A DNA stretch of 64,000 nucleotides from Lutraria lutraria. Lineage: Eukaryota; Mollusca; Bivalvia; Venerida; Mactridae. The notes under the pieces are model-generated. The model did not search any database, had not been told where the DNA came from, and worked only from the letters and a program-made list of their open reading frames with translations. Of the stretch, positions 60,901 through 64,000 are shown one piece after another. Location: contig OZ026835.1 in assembly GCA_964023205.1 (NCBI GenBank), positions 37,545,083 to 37,609,082 of the forward strand, written 5' to 3'. The position numbers and the translations under genes are program-made. Positions within the stretch are counted from its first letter, which is position 1, and every line of letters begins with the position of its first letter.

Positions 60901-63900
60901 GTTCTACAACCAAGATACATAGATAAATGTAGGATCATTCTGATTGTAGCACAGTGTGCAGGACTCATGGTTCTCTCTGGTTTAGGTCCTTGGCCTCTTA
61001 CTGCAGCTCTACCAAGTATATGACCATGCTGAGTGCTATCACCTCTGTAATGTAGGAGAAACCAGTACTTACTAATGTGGTAATACAGATTAAACTTTCC
61101 TTTAAGAAAAATTAAAGGACTCAGAGGTCCTGCGATGCACACCTGAGAATTGATTTATGGCAATATCATTTACAAATTTGATTTAAGTTTGTGCTGCAGT
61201 ACGTATAAATATTAGAAAATAAGACAACATGTGACCCCTGAGGCAGGGCAAACTTTGACCACAGGGACATTAATTTAGCATATTTGTTAGACTGTCTCCA
61301 GATGGTGCTCCATGCCAAATATCTAGGCTCTAAATTTCGTGTTTTCATACTGGAAGATTTTTTACATTTTCCTATAAAATCAATATAAAACATGTGACCC
61401 TGGGAGGGGTCCAATTATTATCACAGAGATATCATTTTAGCAACTTGTTGCTACATACTATGTATGCTACATACTATGTATATAGGCTCTAAACTTAATG
61501 CTTTAAGAGGATTTTTCTTATTTTCGTATGTTAATCTACATAATTTAGAAATGTGGCAAGGCCCCAGTGACATTTTAGCCAATTTATTAGAGTGTCTCTA
61601 GACGGTGCTCCATGCCAAATATCTAAGCTTTTACCATAAGGTTTAAGACAAGAAGTTCTTTAAGTTTTTCTTTTTGGTTGCCATGGAAACCACAGTTCTG
61701 CATGGAATGTCATTCTTTTAGCAACTTTTGTAAAGGACCACCCTAAGATCATTCCTGTGGATTGCCTAAATTTGACACAGCTGTTTCAGAGGAGAGGTCA
61801 TTTGAAGAATTGTGAATGGACGGACAATGGACAAAACAGCATATTAATACCTCAAATTGAGCTTCGTTTAGGTGAGCTAAAAATACATATATACTGATTG
61901 TGAAGCAAACATGACAATAACAAAGTCCATGCTAACTGATTAAAATGAGTTATACTAATTACTAATTCTATATCACATTGTGCCATTTCTACATTTAATA
62001 AACAAAAAGTGCAAATGTCTAAAGAAGTCTTAAATCCAACTTCAGATATATATATATATATATATAATGTAGAGTGGTTAAACAAGTATGAATGACCACA
62101 CCAATGATTAGTCTCTATATCCATGATGTATTAAAGGGCGTAGTAAACAAGGATAAGAAAAAGACAAAGGAGTAACAAATTAATCATACAGAGGATGGAT
62201 GACATGTAATGGTACATAAATATTATCTAAGTTTCTAGTTAACCCACCCTGTGTCTTGAGTATTCGAAGTCAGTAGAACATGACCCGTACCTCCGATATC
62301 TGCCCCACATTTACACTTAGAAACAACGTATGGCCTACCACACTATTTAAAATAAAATTGGTTTATACAATATCTTTGTGAAACATAATGTCATAGAATG
62401 CTCAACACAAACGTGTACAACATCACTCAGACACACTGACCTTTCTAATATGAAATCACACTTCGATTGGTCTTCAGGGCAGAACTAATATTAATAATTT
62501 GTTACAACGTCACAATTCAATACAAAATGATACTTAAAATATTTAAATGACACATTATAATACACATTGTGTTTACTGAGTGATATTGCAGCACATGTTG
62601 AGAACTCTACAATTCTCAGGTCAAATTAGTAGTAACATAAATATGGTATATCATGCTTTCTCAAAATAACCATCTCCTTCCAATAAATGTGAAACCCTGT
62701 ATTTCAGACAATGTTTTTAAAAAATCCACACCAGTTCATTGTATTCAGTCCAGTTTCACATTCATTGAAATTGATATGGCATCTGAACACACTCTATGCC
62801 ACACTGACCCTTGATCCTGAATATTTCCAGGCCGGAGCTGGTACCCCTCACCCCCGATAACAGCACCACAGTCTTTACAATTACCAACAGTAGCTGGACG
62901 ACCACACTAATAGAAAGAAACACAATCAAATTTATCAATAAACAGTTTTGTTCATATCTAAATATGGGAGTTACGTTAAAATGAGCATATGGTTAAAATA
63001 TATCAAATCTGACAATATGACATGCATCTCATCTGACCTAAGAGAATACTGTATTTATAGTTTAAGTAAAATCAGTAGTTATTTTTCAGGAAGAACATAA
63101 ATTTTCCTTGTAGAATAATATTGTGTATTCAATAGCTACAATCACTTTAAAATATATCACGAGCATTCAGTAGTTACAAATGATAATTCTAAAAAATCAA
63201 AACTTACATCACCAATCACATATGGATGTCCATTGGGGCACCCTGAAATATAATAAACAGGTAACTGTGCACAAAATGAACTGCACTCTTTATGAAAACA
63301 TGAGAGATTTTGAACTTTGGATTTTAAATGATCTTATTCAGGAAAGGTTTTAACTGTAGCAGTTCATAAACAATTATAAATTATGTGAGCTACTTTCAGT
63401 TCCAGAATATCACTCCTGAACTTTCAGGCAAATATGACACTAACTCTACTAGTAAAGTTGGAGTGAGTGAGTCTTAGACAAACAACTTCGCTTTCTACTG
63501 GTCATTCACCCTGGATATTATCATACACCAACCAAGGATATATATAAGGTCTTACTTCCAATGTACCTCACATTATCTTTGATGTCTGAATATGTTTAGT
63601 ACAACTGACTTGCTAGTAACAAGAGTGCAAGGTCACAAAATACGCCCGTAAAATTCATTTTTCCAAGCATCAAGGGCCATAACTCAGAAGAGCCTGGTTA
63701 TCGAACTTGACCGAGATCTAATGGCCATAAACATTTCCAGTAAGTTTGGTGAGGATCCGAACAAAACTGTTTGAATTAGAGAGCGGACACCGTTTTGGAT
63801 GCCGCCCGACCATGGGTGTTCCCATAATACGACCCGTTTAATAAGTCTTATTGATCATAAATAATCTTACGGTAGAATACTGGGTTGTTATCTGCCCCTC

Positions 63901-63979
63901 GTACTGTTTGCCTCGCTGCGAGTAATGCCTCTTTAACATCATCCAGATCGTCCTGTGGCATTGTGGGTAGGAAGAACTG
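51761..63979 (-). CDS. RNF213: RNF213-like E3 ubiquitin ligase, C-terminal part (17 coding exons plus one alternative exon)
   Basis: This is the 3' part of a giant AAA-ATPase/E3 ligase gene that enters from beyond the right edge. I joined 17 exons with canonical AG/GT borders and matching phases; they give 2,304 nt, or 767 codons plus stop. The conserved blocks follow vertebrate RNF213 order: an FLPTMP segment, an RZ zinc finger (CPNGH then CGRP and a C..C knuckle then IGG), GHILG, YCIRSID, ILPLVLANC..EMGKGT, FLKSTGG, LHEFILLK, and the terminal ADILYKHSV. The length from FLPTMP to the stop is close to the same part of the vertebrate protein. In mammals RNF213 ubiquitylates proteins and bacterial lipid A, and the RZ finger is needed for the latter. 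The AAA and RING parts are outside the window. Two copies of the RZ second-half exon are present (see those entries). The gene lies head-to-tail with the RNF213-like gene at 798-9,286. Confidence 0.93.
52012..52157 (-). mobile_element. Minus-strand SINE 3' fragment in the last RNF213-like intron
   Basis: It matches the tail half of the 12.4-kb SINE family in reverse, with a TTTGTTTGTTT start that is the complement of the A-rich tail. It lies between the last two coding exons. Confidence 0.7.
52464..52663 (-). CDS. RNF213: RNF213-like penultimate exon
   Basis: The exon is 200 nt, phase 0 in and two bases out at GTGAGT. It encodes TIFESITKEFHEELPVEEKD, then LKDFMKTLSVEKLSQFVEVL and HEFILLK. 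It matches the F..YK..L......L..FL...GL..FL.ELHE.I.LKL block of vertebrate RNF213. Confidence 0.94.
52766..52911 (+). repeat. 32-bp tandem repeat, about 4.5 copies
   Basis: The unit is CTCAATGATACAACCAGTAC followed by TGTATAATCAAA. The copies are nearly identical, so it is a recent expansion. It lies in an RNF213-like intron. Confidence 0.9.
52923..53930 (+). mobile_element. 'AACAAGAGGGCC' family repeat in an RNF213-like intron
   Basis: It starts GAACAAGAGGGCCATGGTGG then CTATATCGCTCACCTG, and contains repeated blocks of the type CCAGGGCCATAATTTGAACA. It lies between the exons ending at 54,611 and starting at 52,663. Confidence 0.7.
54611..54709 (-). CDS. RNF213: RNF213-like C-terminal exon
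   Basis: This 99-nt exon is phase 0 at both ends and encodes ARQMCEFGHCKSLWLLLSML and then KAKVMVDRHQHPE, corresponding to the K-x-x-x-LWxLL segment. It splices in frame to exon 52,663-52,464 across a 1.95-kb intron that holds a repeat. Confidence 0.9.
55031..55225 (-). CDS. RNF213: RNF213-like C-terminal exon (FLKSTGG block)
   Basis: This 195-nt exon is phase 0 at both ends. It encodes EELKSLPDICQTLDNLD, then ITISFLKSTGGDEDENLHTY and LHMSEMCIKGQR. It matches the L.FL.TTGGDP..PL..YL block of vertebrate RNF213. Confidence 0.93.
55853..55927 (-). CDS. RNF213: RNF213-like C-terminal exon
   Basis: This 75-nt exon, phase 0 at both ends, encodes IDEMLYRTEITNDAVF and then RKLAEKIPQ. The donor is GTTAGA. 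Confidence 0.88.
56249..56477 (-). CDS. RNF213: RNF213-like C-terminal exon (ILPLVLANC / EMGKGT block)
   Basis: The exon is 229 nt, one base in and phase 0 out. It encodes VCPREVTSAHLISYDPEHDI, then LPLVLANCQYSFEMGKGTKI and an ERQLMDRFL helix. The pair LANC and EMGKGT is diagnostic for RNF213. Confidence 0.96.
56792..56981 (-). CDS. RNF213: RNF213-like C-terminal exon (EYCIRSID block)
   Basis: The exon is 190 nt with two bases in and two out. It encodes CPTTLGGVIVPKEYCIRSID, then DTTPIAMLLPTIKEAGLCSY and LLDFLMRKQNDFL. This is one of the clearest RNF213 signatures here (P-x-x-Y-C, D-T-P-x-x-M-L-L-P). Confidence 0.94.
57103..57189 (-). CDS. RNF213: RNF213-like C-terminal exon
   Basis: The exon is 87 nt, with two bases in and one out. 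It encodes EAVAGGETIQLLQDFTDAWE and then LVREHLIMY. The single A left over forms the Met codon split with the next exon. Confidence 0.88.
57429..57558 (-). CDS. RNF213: RNF213-like C-terminal exon
   Basis: The exon is 130 nt, phase 0 in and one base out. It encodes EHHLRALRFIPSILRLHRAL and then FQKYQRKLDKAEA, which matches the LRHLPEIL..QR block of vertebrate RNF213. Confidence 0.91.
58137..58342 (-). CDS. RNF213: RNF213-like C-terminal exon
   Basis: The exon is 206 nt with two bases in and phase 0 out. It encodes ANPLLCLLYETETHSEAEDP, then LIPRVWRYRTPISLQHLR and a Gln/Lys-rich helix ending LFLKE. Confidence 0.9.
58695..58752 (-). CDS. RNF213: RNF213-like C-terminal exon
   Basis: This 58-nt exon encodes VLDNTLKVNNQLLAQDQRL, enters in phase 0 and leaves one base. 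Both splice sites are canonical (TTTAG and GTATGT). Confidence 0.88.
59406..59506 (-). CDS. RNF213: RNF213-like C-terminal exon
   Basis: The exon is 101 nt with two bases carried in and phase 0 out. It encodes EQVTKDVYRLTGKKGR and then NKWEMQFSNKFVQPVLQ, resembling the W-E-x-x-F-S segment of vertebrate RNF213. Confidence 0.9.
59726..59900 (-). CDS. RNF213: RNF213-like C-terminal exon
   Basis: The exon is 175 nt with acceptor TTGCAG and donor GTATAT, phase 0 in and one base out. It encodes a helical segment with WNHLLQDIEDIHLSLGRSVD and then DVLLTMHVI. It matches the helical C-terminal domain of the family. Confidence 0.9.
60891..61044 (-). CDS. RNF213: RNF213-like exon after the RZ finger (QHGHILG)
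   Basis: The exon is 154 nt, entering with one base and leaving in phase 0 at GTAAGT. It encodes GDSTQHGHILGRAAVRG and then a MSPAHCATIRMILHL helix. This matches the TGHVLG...MSP block that follows the RZ finger in vertebrate RNF213. Confidence 0.93.
61165..61882 (+). repeat. Dispersed repeat, same family as 2,477-3,440
   Basis: It shares the blocks TTAGAGTGTCTCTAGAC, GCTCCATGCCAAATATCTAA and TTTTTGGTTGCCATGGAAAC, and ends GGTGAGCTAAAAA. It lies in the RNF213-like intron after the RZ exons. Confidence 0.55.
62045..62066. repeat. (TA)n microsatellite
   Basis: An uninterrupted run of about ten TA dinucleotides. Confidence 0.9.
62248..62342 (-). CDS. RNF213: RNF213-like alternative exon B: second half of the RZ finger (C-x-C form)
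   Basis: The exon is 95 nt with acceptor AAATAG and donor GTGGGT, and has the same entry phase (0) and exit phase (GG) as exon A. It encodes CGRPYVVSKCKCGADIGGTG and then a tail ending in NTQDT. The frame is open with no stop. The knuckle is CKC, one residue shorter than in exon A. Splicing A to B would shift the frame, so the two are probably mutually exclusive. Confidence 0.82.
62809..62906 (-). CDS. RNF213: RNF213-like alternative exon A: second half of the RZ finger (C-x2-C form)
   Basis: The exon is 98 nt with acceptor TATTAG and donor GTCAGT, entering in phase 0 and leaving two bases (GG). It encodes CGRPATVGNCKDCGAVIGGE and then 12 further residues ending in IQDQ. The zinc knuckle has the usual CKDC spacing. 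It joins exon 61,044-60,891 through GG|A to give a Gly. Confidence 0.88.
63208..63242 (-). CDS. RNF213: RNF213-like exon: first half of the RZ zinc finger
   Basis: This 35-nt micro-exon encodes RCPNGHPYVIGD. It supplies the first Cys and the His ligand of the RZ finger and ends in phase 0. Either copy of the second-half exon can follow in frame. Confidence 0.92.
63615..63840 (+). repeat. Dispersed repeat fragment
   Basis: It starts AACAAGAGTGCAAGGTCAC and contains GGGCCATAACTCAGAAGAG and GTAAGTTTGGTGAGGATCC, in the style of the other AACAAGAG repeats here. Confidence 0.45.
63871..63979 (-). CDS. RNF213: RNF213-like exon: FLPTMP segment before the RZ finger
   Basis: The acceptor is TTTCAG and the donor GTAAG. 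The exon is 109 nt, enters in phase 0 and leaves one base over. It encodes QFFLPTMPQDD, then an acidic helix and DNNPVFY. The block leads directly into the CPNGH zinc-finger half, as in vertebrate RNF213. Confidence 0.92.
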
Positions 63980-64000
63980 CTGAAATATGAATGTCAACAT

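Overview
The window is eukaryotic nuclear DNA, AT-rich, intron-rich and packed with short interspersed repeats. The tRNA-headed SINEs with AAAC-type tails, the 'AACAAGAGGGCC...CTCACCTG' repeat family and the two RNF213-type genes suggest a bivalve mollusc. That assignment is inference from repeat style and gene content; I cannot name the species.

Two RNF213-like genes (giant AAA-ATPase / E3 ubiquitin ligases) lie in tandem on the minus strand, and both are cut by the window edges. The right gene (51,761-63,979) enters from beyond 64 kb. It supplies 17 phase-consistent C-terminal exons, from just upstream of the RZ zinc finger to the natural stop. Two alternative copies of the exon carrying the second half of the RZ finger (62,809-62,906 and 62,248-62,342) have the same entry and exit phases, and joining them breaks the frame. 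They therefore look mutually exclusive, and this is the most interesting signal here. The left gene (798-9,286) supplies the N-terminus of a second paralogue: triple zinc ribbon, two tandem-duplicated acidic linker exons with basic NLS-like patches, a small linker exon and the start of a CBM20-like domain. It runs off the left edge.

The 42 kb between the two genes is mostly repeats. 13.6-28.1 kb holds inverted copies of a CCAAT/TATA promoter-like leader flanking transposons, including a pair of inverted 69-bp repeats at 16.3 and 19.7 kb, each with a perfect CTCF-type consensus, and a TIR element at 20.6-21.55 kb. 28.36-29.28 kb holds a four-exon gene for a small secreted four-cysteine protein, with a decayed paralogue at 23.3-24.4 kb. 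30.1-35.1 kb is a pair of 40-bp minisatellite arrays in opposite orientation, resembling a foldback transposon. 36.7-37.0 kb has two tRNA-like sequences. 37.2-39.7 kb has broken non-LTR reverse transcriptase fragments. 42.1-43.4 kb repeats the element at 9.5-10.8 kb. 43.4-51.4 kb is mostly featureless apart from a degenerate tandem array at 49.2-50.2 kb.

The gene content has an innate-immunity flavour: RNF213 acts in cell-autonomous defence in vertebrates, and a small secreted Cys peptide lies between the two paralogues. A functional link between them is inference.
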